DNA of 64,000 bases from an uncultured Candidatus Melainabacteria bacterium (lineage in GTDB: Bacteria; Cyanobacteriota; Vampirovibrionia; Gastranaerophilales; Gastranaerophilaceae). Positions 17,401-24,837 of this stretch are shown here, in pieces. The stretch covers positions 86,243 through 150,242 of the forward strand of contig CAKUUC010000004.1 of assembly GCA_934692625.1 (NCBI GenBank), read 5' to 3'. How positions within the stretch are numbered: position 1 is the first letter of the stretch; each line of letters begins with the position of its first letter. A program made the position numbers and the translations under genes. The notes beneath the pieces are model-generated. The model was not told where the DNA came from, did not search any database, and saw nothing but the letters and a program-made list of their open reading frames with translations.

Positions 17401-18307
17401 AGCATTGGTTCTTAGAGGTGACTTGCTTGCGACATTGGTATTTGAAAGAGAAAAGACAGGTGATATCGTTCAAGGTCTTCCGAAAGTAGAAGAGTTGCTA
17501 GAAGGTAGAAAACCAAAAGATTGTGCTATTTTGGCAGAAAATGACGGTACTGCAAAGATTGAAATTGATGATGACGGGCTTCCAAGATTATTCTTGGTTG
17601 ATGAAAACGGTTCATCTGTTGAAATCAAATATGCAATCGATTCGAATGTAATCGTGTCTAACGGACAAAAGATTACAAAAGGTCAACCGTTGACATCAGG
17701 ACCGATGAATCCACATGATGTTATGAGATTATGCGGACCTGAAGCAGCACAACAATACTTAGTAGACGAAGTACAACGTGTATATCGTTCACAAGGTGTT
17801 GAAATCGCCGATAAGCATATCGAAATTATCGTTCGTCAAATGACTAAGAAAGTTAAAGTTATTGACGCAGGTGATACAAACTTGTTACCTGGTGAATTGA
17901 TTGAAATGCAAACTTTCGAAAAAGAAAACAAAGCAGCAGAAGAAGCAGGTAAGGCACCGGCACAATGTGAATACATGTTGTTAGGTATCACAAAAGCTTC
18001 TTTGAACACTGAAAGCTTCATTTCAGCCGCTTCATTCCAAGAAACTACAAGAATCTTGACAGAAGCAGCAGTTGACGGTAAGAAGGACTTGTTAAGAGGT
18101 TTGAAAGAAAACGTTATTATCGGTCGTTTGATTCCGGCAGGTACAGGCTTCCATCACTTAATCAATGCTGATGAAGAACGTGATAGAGAAGAAAGAAAAC
18201 GTGCAGTAGCTCAAAGAAATCAAGCAAGAAAACCATCTGCAATTTTGGAAGAAATTGAAGGTATGTTTGGAGCTCCTGATTTCGATATTGATGACGAACA
18301 ACACTAA
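14459..18307 (+). CDS. rpoC2: RNA polymerase subunit beta-prime (C-terminal part, split)
   Basis: The 1282-residue C-terminal half of beta-prime has its own start (AAGGAAAATTAG before the ATG). Bridge-helix and trigger-loop region: [18 protein letters not shown] and [20 protein letters not shown]. The second zinc site is Cys222, Cys295, Cys302 and Cys305. The conserved [20 protein letters not shown] follows. A long insertion of repeated beta-rich modules (about residues 370-900) matches the sandwich-barrel hybrid motif insertion of cyanobacterial RpoC2. The C-terminus has [16 protein letters not shown]. All parts of the polymerase core are therefore present in one operon. Confidence 0.97.
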   Translation: [1282 protein letters not shown]

Positions 18308-18329
18308 TCGTTTTCAAAAATCATAAATT

Positions 18330-18360
18330 AAAAGACTTCCGAGATTCGGAAGTCTTTTTT
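18330..18360 (+). terminator. Intrinsic terminator of the rpo operon
   Basis: A 13-bp perfect stem (18330-18342 with 18346-18358) with GAT loop is followed by a T-run. Confidence 0.92.
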
Positions 18361-18406
18361 AAATGTTTAAAAGTAGAAAATTAATTATCTTTTTAGTGAT
18401 GAAATA

Positions 18407-18949
18407 TTAAACATTTTTACCCATATCGTAAGCAAGTTGTGGATAGTCTGTTTGAACAATGTCACCTTTTTGCCAAACTCCTGTAGCGACTATCTGACCT
18501 TTAACTGTCGGATTTGGTAAACATGCCATAAGCCCATCAAATTCTACAATTACTCTGTCTATAGCATGAGGGTTTCCGTCTGCAGCAGTCATTATGTAGT
18601 AGAAATCTTTGTTTGCAATGTGGGTGTATCTTGCACAAAATCTGTCTATAAAAGTTTTCATTTGACCGCACATTGTGTAGAAATAAACCGGAGTTGCAAA
18701 GACAATGACATCTGCTGCGATAAGTTTTTCCAAAATTTCGTTCATGTCGTCTTTTTGTGCGCAACCGCAATAATCGTTTGTGTTGCAGAAACCACAGCCT
18801 GTGCAGTAGTTTATTTTTTTATCTTTAAGGAATATTTTTTCTACATTATTGCCTGCTTCGATTGCTCCTTGTGCGAATTTGTCGCATAGTGTGTCAGAAT
18901 TTCCCCCTTTGCGTGGCGAAGATGAAATTATAATAACTTTTTTGCTCAT
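18407..18949 (-). CDS. Flavodoxin-fold NAD(P)H-dependent FMN reductase family protein
   Basis: The 180-residue protein begins KKVIIISSSPRKGGNSDTL, the phosphate-binding loop of the NADPH-dependent FMN reductase/iron-sulfur flavoprotein family. It also has CTGCGFCNTNDYCGC (about residues 49-63), the cysteine cluster common in that group, and ATPVYFYTMCGQMKTFIDR around the flavin. It is probably a flavoprotein electron carrier or reductase of anaerobic metabolism; the physiological partner is unknown. AGGAG precedes the ATG. It stands alone on the reverse strand. Confidence 0.85.
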   Translation of the reverse strand: MSKKVIIISSSPRKGGNSDTLCDKFAQGAIEAGNNVEKIFLKDKKINYCTGCGFCNTNDYCGCAQKDDMNEILEKLIAADVIVFATPVYFYTMCGQMKTFIDRFCARYTHIANKDFYYIMTAADGNPHAIDRVIVEFDGLMACLPNPTVKGQIVATGVWQKGDIVQTDYPQLAYDMGKNV

Positions 18950-19116
18950 TTTTAATCTCCTAATAAACTGTACAATTATATATTACAACTTGATAGTTAC
19001 TCTCAGTCAATAGACGATGAGTAATTTTAATTATTGTGATTTTTTAATGTATTTTTCTTTTGCCAATCCAGAAAAAGCATGCATTGGAAAGGTAGGTTGG
19101 CAACGGCATAAATTTT

Positions 19117-19146
19117 ACATGTCAGGCGGTGCCTGACCTAAGTTTG
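19117..19146. repeat. REP-like hairpin GTCAGGC-GGT-GCCTGAC
   Basis: Same hairpin and flanks as 2441-2467 (ACAT before, CTA(A/C)G after). Confidence 0.75.
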
Positions 19147-19269
19147 GCTTTGAAATTTGTGTTGAATGTTGAACAGATTCTGAATAACAAGAAAATTTAT
19201 TTACTCATTACATTCGCAAAAATTTTCTAAGTTTTCTCCAATGACGTATTTCTTGCTATACCCACCAAT

Positions 19270-19353
19270 TAGTCATGCTGAACCGCACGAGCAGTGTGCG
19301 AAATGAAGTGAAGACACGATTAATGCGAGTACGGAGATTCGGCATCTCTTCCA
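19270..19353. repeat. Palindrome-ended element, ATGCTGAA/TTCGGCAT type
   Basis: It runs from AGTCATGCTGAACC to GGAGATTCGGCATCTCTTCC. The ends match the element at 27724-27812, but the interior differs. It could be a miniature non-autonomous element. Confidence 0.55.
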
Positions 19354-19410
19354 AAGTCAAAATAAAACAAATATTAAGATACTAAAATCCTTGTTTATCT
19401 TGCTATGAAG

Positions 19411-19438
19411 AGACCCTGAAACGAGATTCAGGGTGACC
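19411..19438. repeat. Short palindrome, CCCTGAA..TTCAGGG type
   Basis: ACCCTGAAACGAGATTCAGG followed by GTGAC. The preceding 35 bp (ATATTAAG...CTAAA.CC.TTGT) also match those before 27872. Confidence 0.55.
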
Positions 19439-19518
19439 TTTAGGTGAGTTCGTTTACTATTGTTAGAATGACAATAGCTTTGCTATTTCCTCTATTTTGT
19501 TTCAAAACTTTAACAAAT

Positions 19519-19637
19519 ATTACAAAATGTAAAATCTATTTTAAACTCTCGAAACCATTGATATAATTGCTTTATGGTATGGTATGGTATGGTGTGGCGG
19601 GGCGGTGTACTTATGGGCAAAAATCGTTCATAATAAT
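19519..19637 (+). repeat. TATGG element, copy 3
   Basis: TTACAAAATGTAAAA box, TATAAT (19562-19567), four TATGG units and one TGTGG (19573-19597), then CGGGGCGGTGTACTTATG and a TTATG...CATAA hairpin. It ends 36 bp before the prepilin gene at 19673. Confidence 0.87.
19574..19633 (+). CDS. Candidate leaderless 19-residue peptide, element copy 3
   Basis: The ATG lies 6 nt after TATAAT. The frame reads MVWYGMVWRGGVLMGKNRS, then TAA, in the same 60-nt frame as copies 1 and 2. It ends 39 nt before the downstream prepilin ATG, so one transcript could carry both. Confidence 0.4.
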   Translation: MVWYGMVWRGGVLMGKNRS

Positions 19638-19672
19638 AAATGAATTTAGAATTTTTGCGGAGTACATAAAAC

Positions 19673-20392
19673 ATGAAAAAAGCATTCACGCTGGCGGAAG
19701 TATTGATAGTTTTAGGGATTGTTGTAATAATTGCTGCGCTTACGTTGCCTAGTTTAATTACGAATTACAAGGTAAAAGTTTTAGAAGCACGATTTAAAAA
19801 GGCTGATGCGGTGTTGCAACAGGCACTTTTAAAAACCGCAAATGAAGTTGGTTATGACAGTTTTTCAAATTTGTCAACGCCTTCTTCTGAAGATGAACTG
19901 GATAGAATGTTGCCGGAAATCAACAATGCTTGGGAAAAACAATTTGCCGGAGCAACAACATTTTCAAATGGAATTTCTTATCTTTTCGGTAAAGGAGTTA
20001 GGTTTCATGATATGTTTGGAAATGAATGGCCGGGGCATGTTTCAAATTACTTTCCCGCTTTTAATGATGATAGAGCCATCATAACAAAAGATGGTGCAAT
20101 GTTTTCTTATTTCGCAGTGGCAGATACTCATGGAATAAAACGTTTGGCTCTCATATTTGATACAAATGGTCCTTTTAAAGGTCCTAATCGGCGTGGACAT
20201 GATATTTTTACGTATAATTCTTATGATATTGATTACAATTCTCTTTGTAATCCTACATTAAATCACTCTGAAAAACAAAAAGGTTGTTATTATTACGCAC
20301 ATCGTGGTGTAAATCCGTCAGGTAATTCAAATTCATATTGGGATATTTTGTATAAGCCATATAGTTATTGGGAAAACACTCAAAGTAAATAA
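19673..20392 (+). CDS. Prepilin-type N-terminal domain protein
   Basis: The 239-residue protein starts MKKAFTLAEVLIVLGIVVIIAA, nearly identical at its N-terminus to the prepilin at 2839, again with Ala before the Phe. The C-terminal half carries IFDTNGPFKGPNRRGHDIF, the D-x-N-G...PN..G.D.F motif of this family. The ATG has GGAG about 12 nt upstream. It is predicted to be an inner-membrane-anchored pseudopilin. No neighbouring XRE gene is present; the TATGG element lies directly upstream. Confidence 0.85.
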   Translation: MKKAFTLAEVLIVLGIVVIIAALTLPSLITNYKVKVLEARFKKADAVLQQALLKTANEVGYDSFSNLSTPSSEDELDRMLPEINNAWEKQFAGATTFSNGISYLFGKGVRFHDMFGNEWPGHVSNYFPAFNDDRAIITKDGAMFSYFAVADTHGIKRLALIFDTNGPFKGPNRRGHDIFTYNSYDIDYNSLCNPTLNHSEKQKGCYYYAHRGVNPSGNSNSYWDILYKPYSYWENTQSK

Positions 20393-20401
20393 TATTCAAA
20401 T

Positions 20402-21694
20402 TTACCCTAAAACTCTATCATAAATCCCGTCAATGTTTTGCAAGAATGTTTGTTTATCAAAAATATTTTCAATTTCTTGTTGTGTTAACAAACTTGTCAC
20501 TTCCGGGTCTTTTTCTAAATTCAGTTTGAAGTTGCCGTCATTTTGGAAGGCATCAAGAGCGTTACGCTGAACGATTGTGTAAGCCTCTTCTCTTGTTAAA
20601 CCTTTTGCAACAAGTGAAAGCAATACTTTTTGTGAAAATACGATACCACCGAATTTGTCTGTATTTTTCAACATATTTTTCTCGTGGACAACAATATTTT
20701 CCATTAATGAGTTAAATCTATGTAGCATAAAATCTATCAAAATTAGGCTATCTGGGAAAATAATTCTTTCTGCTGAACTGTGAGAAATATCTCTTTCGTG
20801 CCAAAGCGGTATATTTTCCAAAGCAACGATAGAATTTGCTCTGACAACTCGGGCAAGCCCGCAAAGATTTTCGCTCAATACAGGGTTTTTCTTGTGCGGC
20901 ATTGCTGATGAACCCTTTTGACCTTTGCCAAAGCCTTCTTCAAGTTCCAAAACCTCTGTTTTTTGCAAGTGTCTGATTTCGGTTGCAAATTGTTCAATAA
21001 CGCTTGCAATTAGCGCCAATGATTGCATAAAGTATGCGTGATAATCTCTTGCGATAATTTGGGTAGAAACTCTTGCCGGTTTTAGCCCTAAATTTTCACA
21101 AGTAATTTTTTCAACTTCAGGTGAAATGTTGCTATAAGTTCCGACAGGACCTGAAATTTGTCCTACACGTATTTGGTTTAATGCGTGGGTAAAATTCTCT
21201 TGTTGACGCTCAAGAATATCTATCCAAGAACACATTTTGACTCCAAATGTCATAATTTCTGCGTGTATACCGTGCGAACGACCTATGCAAATTGTGTTTC
21301 TGTGTTTGTTTGCAAGATTTTTTAGGGTTAAAATTGCTTGTTCTAAGTCTTTTTCTATAATTTTCCCGCTATCTTGAATTTGTAGAGCAAAGGCTGTATC
21401 AATGACATCAGAACTTGTTAAACCAACGTGGACATAACGCCCCAAGTCACCAAGGCTTTCGTTTACGCATGTTAAAAATGCTATTACGTCGTGGCGCACT
21501 TCTTTTTCGATTTCGTCAATTCTCTCAACTGAAAAAGTCGCTTTTTTTCTGATTTCATCGGCAATTTCTTGTGAAATCGTTCCGAGTTTTGCATAAGCAT
21601 CGCATACAGCAAGTTCAACTTTTAAATAGTAATCAAATTTTGTGTTCAAATCCCAAATTTTTGAGATTTCTTCTCTTGAATATCTTGTAATCAT
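20402..21694 (-). CDS. purB: Adenylosuccinate lyase
   Basis: A 430-residue enzyme of the fumarase/aspartase superfamily. Visible blocks: RYSREEISKIWDLNTKF at the N-terminus, VHVGLTSSDVIDTA, GRSHGIHAEIMTFG with the catalytic His, and the flexible signature loop GSSAMPHKKNPV. It catalyses two fumarate-releasing steps of purine synthesis (SAICAR to AICAR, adenylosuccinate to AMP). The length is normal for the short bacterial form. No ribosome binding site is seen; TAAAAT ends 6 nt before the ATG, suggesting a leaderless mRNA. It converges with the prepilin gene, with 9 bp between them. Confidence 0.97.
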   Translation of the reverse strand: MITRYSREEISKIWDLNTKFDYYLKVELAVCDAYAKLGTISQEIADEIRKKATFSVERIDEIEKEVRHDVIAFLTCVNESLGDLGRYVHVGLTSSDVIDTAFALQIQDSGKIIEKDLEQAILTLKNLANKHRNTICIGRSHGIHAEIMTFGVKMCSWIDILERQQENFTHALNQIRVGQISGPVGTYSNISPEVEKITCENLGLKPARVSTQIIARDYHAYFMQSLALIASVIEQFATEIRHLQKTEVLELEEGFGKGQKGSSAMPHKKNPVLSENLCGLARVVRANSIVALENIPLWHERDISHSSAERIIFPDSLILIDFMLHRFNSLMENIVVHEKNMLKNTDKFGGIVFSQKVLLSLVAKGLTREEAYTIVQRNALDAFQNDGNFKLNLEKDPEVTSLLTQQEIENIFDKQTFLQNIDGIYDRVLG

Positions 21695-21700
21695 ACATTC

Positions 21701-21706
21701 ATTTTA
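21701..21706 (-). promoter_or_regulatory. Candidate -10 box for leaderless purB mRNA
   Basis: Reverse strand TAAAAT, then GAATGT, then the purB ATG. A weak -35 (GTTACA) lies 16-17 nt upstream. Confidence 0.5.
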
Positions 21707-21824
21707 CCATAAATTTTTCTATTGTAACGGAATATTTGTAAACCTGTTTCATATCAGTTGGCAAATTTGAATATTTGTGTTATTCTAGGTTAAAAACGAT
21801 ATTATTTTTATAAAGGGGAAAAAT

Positions 21825-22382
21825 ATGATTTCAGTAAACGATTTTAAAACAGGTTTGACAGTTGAGCTCGATAACGGTCTTTGGACAGTTGTTGAATTCT
21901 TGCACGTAAAACCGGGGAAAGGCGCAGCGTTTGTTAGATCTAAATTGAAAAACGTTATCACAGGTCAAGTTGTTGAAAAAACATTCAGAGCCGGTGAAAA
22001 AGTTGCGAAGGCTACTCTTGACAGACGTGAAATGCAATATTTATATAAAGAAGGTTCTGCATACGTGATGATGGATAATGAAACTTATGACCAAATGCAC
22101 GTAGAAGAAGCACAAATTGGTTCAGGTGTTAAATACTTGAAAGAAAATATGAACGTTATGATTTTGACTCACGAAGGTAGAATTATTGGTGTTGATATTC
22201 CGGCACACGTTGAGTTGGAAGTTGTTGATACTCCTCCGGCAGAAAAAGGAAACACTGCTCAAGGCGGTACTAAACCTGCTACACTTGAAACAGGTGCTGT
22301 TGTTAACGTTCCATTCTTCGTTTCTAACGGTGACAGAATCAGAGTTGATACAAGAACTAATGAATATTTAGACAGATGCTAG
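21825..22382 (+). CDS. efp: Translation elongation factor P
   Basis: A complete 185-residue EF-P with its KOW-like N-domain and two OB domains. The tip loop HVKPGKGAAFVR places Lys32 at the position normally modified or inserted at the peptidyl-transferase centre to relieve polyproline stalling. The C-terminal signature is RIRVDTRTNEYLDR. AAAGGGG precedes the ATG. It begins an efp-accB-accC run with short gaps. No modification enzymes (EpmA or EarP types) are visible in the window, so the form of Lys32 is unknown. Confidence 0.97.
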   Translation: MISVNDFKTGLTVELDNGLWTVVEFLHVKPGKGAAFVRSKLKNVITGQVVEKTFRAGEKVAKATLDRREMQYLYKEGSAYVMMDNETYDQMHVEEAQIGSGVKYLKENMNVMILTHEGRIIGVDIPAHVELEVVDTPPAEKGNTAQGGTKPATLETGAVVNVPFFVSNGDRIRVDTRTNEYLDRC

Positions 22383-22430
22383 TTTTTAGTTATCTTTTAT
22401 TCTAAATTCGGTAGTAAAAAGGAAAATAAT

Positions 22431-22886
22431 ATGAAATTTGAAACAGATTATATTGAAAAATTAGCAAAAATATTGGAAGAAACAGGAATGACTGAAATTT
22501 CTCTTGAAGATGGCGAACAAGCTATCACTTTGAGAAAAGATGTTGTTGTAACATCTGCACCGCAAGTTGTTGCGGCTGCTCCGGCTCCTGTTGCAGCACC
22601 TGTGGCTGCTCCACAAGCAGCAAGTGCTGATGCTCCGGCACCTGCTAAAAAAGGTACACCGATTACATCTCCAATGGTTGGGACTTTCTACAAGTCACCA
22701 TCTCCAGATGCTGAACCGTTTGTTTCTGTTGGTTCAACTATTAAGCAAGGTGATGTTGTTTGTATCGTTGAAGCTATGAAAATGATGAACGAAATTGAAT
22801 CAGAAGTTTCAGGTAAAGTCGTTGAAATTTGTGTTGAAGACGGTCAGCCTGTTGAATTCGGTCAAGTTTTGTTATATGTAGAGTAA
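22431..22886 (+). CDS. accB: Biotin carboxyl carrier protein of acetyl-CoA carboxylase
   Basis: The 151-residue protein has an N-terminal region (1-40), an Ala/Pro-rich linker (about 43-73) and a biotinyl domain. The biotin acceptor is Lys117 in VEAMKMMNE. It carries carboxybiotin between biotin carboxylase and the carboxyltransferase in the first step of fatty acid synthesis. It has its own ribosome binding site (AAAAGGA). A strong hairpin with a T-run lies between it and accC, so the two may be expressed at different levels. Confidence 0.96.
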   Translation: MKFETDYIEKLAKILEETGMTEISLEDGEQAITLRKDVVVTSAPQVVAAAPAPVAAPVAAPQAASADAPAPAKKGTPITSPMVGTFYKSPSPDAEPFVSVGSTIKQGDVVCIVEAMKMMNEIESEVSGKVVEICVEDGQPVEFGQVLLYVE

Positions 22887-22898
22887 TATAAAATTTCA

Positions 22899-22937
22899 AG
22901 AAGTGAACGGGTCTTCATTCGTTCACTTCTTTGTTTT
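22899..22937 (+). terminator. Intercistronic terminator or attenuator between accB and accC
   Basis: An 11-bp perfect stem (22899-22909 with 22920-22930) and 10-nt loop are followed by TTGTTTT. Its position inside a conserved operon suggests partial termination that raises carrier over carboxylase. Confidence 0.75.
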
Positions 22938-22957
22938 AGTAAGGGATATTTGTAAAA

Positions 22958-24316
22958 ATGTTTAGAAAAGTTTTGATTGCCAATAGAGGCGAAATTGCAG
23001 TAAGAATTATTAGAGCATGTAGAGAATTAGGAATTCCGACAGTTGCTATTTATTCACAAGCGGATGCAAACTCATTGCACGTAAGACTTGCGACAGAAGC
23101 CTATTGTATCGGACCGGCAAAAAGTGCGGATAGTTATTTGAGTATTCCTGCAATTATGTCAGCGGCTATGGTATCAGGTGCTGAGGCTATTCACCCTGGG
23201 TACGGTTTTATGTCTGAAAGAGCAGATTTCGTTGAGATTTGTGAAAAACAAGGTATAAAATTTATCGGACCGTCTTCTGAGGCAATGAAGAAAATGGGCG
23301 ACAAAGCAACCGCTCGTAAAACAATGATTGAAAATAATGTTCCGGTAACCCCAGGTACAGGAATTGTTCACACGGTAGAAGAAGTTCAAGAGTTTGCAAA
23401 TCGTGTAGGTTATCCGATTATCTTGAAGGCTACTGCTGGTGGTGGCGGAAAAGGTATGAGAATTTGCAGAAACGATGATGAAGTTCAATTAAATATGGAA
23501 CTTTGCCAATCTGAAGCTAAAAATTTCTTTGGTAATCCTGATGTTTATGCAGAAAAATACCTTGAAAATCCTCGTCATATTGAAGTTCAAATCTTGGGCG
23601 ATAGTTATGGTAACGTTGTTCACTTGGGCGAAAGAGATTGTTCAATCCAACGTAGACACCAAAAATTGTTGGAAGAAGCGCCATCTCCTGCAATTGATGA
23701 AGAAACCAGAAAAGAAATGGGTGCAGCAGCAGTTCGTGCGGCAAAAGCTATCAATTATGAAGGTGCAGGAACTTGCGAATTCTTGCTTGACCATGACGGC
23801 AAATGGTACTTTATGGAAATGAATACAAGAATTCAAGTTGAACACTGTGTTTCTGAAATGATTTCAAGTGTTGACCTTGTAAGAGAACAAATTTTGATAG
23901 CAGCAGGTGAAAAATTGAGTTATACTCAAGATGACATTCACTTGAAAGGTCATGCGATTGAATGTCGTATCAATGCTGAAAATCCAATGAAAAACTTTAT
24001 GCCAAACCCTGGAAAAATCACCGGTTATTTGGCTCCTGGTGGATTTGGGGTTAGAGTTGATTCGCATGTTTACCAAGATTATGAAATCCCACCATATTAT
24101 GATTCAATGATTGGTAAGTTGATTTGTTGGGGACGTAATCGTAATGAAGCACGTCGTAGAATGTACCGCGCATTGAAAGAATATGTTGTAACTGGTGTTG
24201 AAACAACAATTCCGTTCCACCAAGCGATTATTGAAGATGAGGTGTTTATGAGCGGTAAATTTAACACCGGATTTATCGAAGATTTTTATAAACGTAAAGG
24301 TTTGGAAGATAAATAA
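22958..24316 (+). CDS. accC: Biotin carboxylase of acetyl-CoA carboxylase
   Basis: A complete 452-residue ATP-grasp enzyme. It has KVLIANRGEIAVRIIRACRE at the N-terminus, the biotin carboxylase signature YPIILKATAGGGGKGMR for ATP binding, HPGYGFMSERADF, EKYLENPRHIEVQ and FMEMNTRIQVEHCVSE with the catalytic Glu/Arg. It carboxylates biotin on AccB using bicarbonate and ATP. It follows accB after a terminator-like hairpin. The carboxyltransferase genes accA and accD are not in the window. Confidence 0.97.
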   Translation: MFRKVLIANRGEIAVRIIRACRELGIPTVAIYSQADANSLHVRLATEAYCIGPAKSADSYLSIPAIMSAAMVSGAEAIHPGYGFMSERADFVEICEKQGIKFIGPSSEAMKKMGDKATARKTMIENNVPVTPGTGIVHTVEEVQEFANRVGYPIILKATAGGGGKGMRICRNDDEVQLNMELCQSEAKNFFGNPDVYAEKYLENPRHIEVQILGDSYGNVVHLGERDCSIQRRHQKLLEEAPSPAIDEETRKEMGAAAVRAAKAINYEGAGTCEFLLDHDGKWYFMEMNTRIQVEHCVSEMISSVDLVREQILIAAGEKLSYTQDDIHLKGHAIECRINAENPMKNFMPNPGKITGYLAPGGFGVRVDSHVYQDYEIPPYYDSMIGKLICWGRNRNEARRRMYRALKEYVVTGVETTIPFHQAIIEDEVFMSGKFNTGFIEDFYKRKGLEDK

Positions 24317-24337
24317 AATTCGAAAAAATATCAAATG

Positions 24338-24370
24338 AGAGTCTCAAAAAATTTGGGACTCTTATTTATT
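24338..24370 (+). terminator. Terminator after accC
   Basis: The stem 24338-24348 with 24352-24362 contains a T-G pair and is followed by TATTTATTT. It overlaps the end of the convergent XRE gene. Confidence 0.7.
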
Positions 24371-24682
24371 TATCCCTTCAAAATACTTATATATGTAAGG
24401 TATTTGGGTATCTTTAATCTTATCAATGTTTGTTACTATAATTTTTTTCATATCTTTTATTGTCATTGATGTGTCAAAATCAAAAAAGGCTTTTAATTCA
24501 ACATTCAATGTTTGTGAAATTTTTTCTAATGTTACTAACGATGGAAAACTTCGTCCACTTTCAATAGTGCTCAAAGAACCAGTTTCAATACCGATGAGTT
24601 CTGAAAGCTGTTCTTGCGTGTAGCCTGCATTTTTACGTATTTGTTTAATTCTCTTTCCTAATAGTTTTTTATTTTCAGTCAA
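24362..24682 (-). CDS. XRE-family HTH regulator paired with a prepilin gene
   Basis: A 106-residue protein starting at a TTG with GGGAG 7 nt upstream. The Cro/CI-type helix-turn-helix is at about residues 8-64 (GKRIKQIRKNAGYTQEQLSE, then SLSTIESGRSFPS). A short C-terminal helical tail (TIKDMKKIIVTNIDKIKDT) resembles that of the XRE protein at 26895. It is divergent from the prepilin at 24838, so repression of that gene and itself is a reasonable inference. The palindrome CGAAATATTTTCG at 24737-24749 could be an operator. Confidence 0.85.
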   Translation of the reverse strand: MTENKKLLGKRIKQIRKNAGYTQEQLSELIGIETGSLSTIESGRSFPSLVTLEKISQTLNVELKAFFDFDTSMTIKDMKKIIVTNIDKIKDTQIPYIYKYFEGINK

Positions 24683-24736
24683 AACATTTCTCCCATATTT
24701 AATTAAAATATAAAGGACTTTTTATACAGAAATAAG

Positions 24737-24749
24737 CGAAATATTTTCG
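24737..24749. promoter_or_regulatory. Possible operator between XRE and prepilin genes
   Basis: CGAAATATTTTCG is a near-perfect palindrome just upstream of a TTGACA (24754-24759) directed at the prepilin gene. In AT-rich DNA this could be chance. Confidence 0.3.
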
Positions 24750-24837
24750 TATATTGACAAAAGTAAGAATATATTGCATACTAATGCTTAAAAAGTAATA
24801 ATTCTATTCGTAGTTTTGGTAAAAGTATGGAGATAAT

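Noticed and set aside
18537..18889. Open frames in other phases across the flavodoxin-like gene
   Set aside because: They lie fully inside a clearly recognised gene and have no protein-like features.
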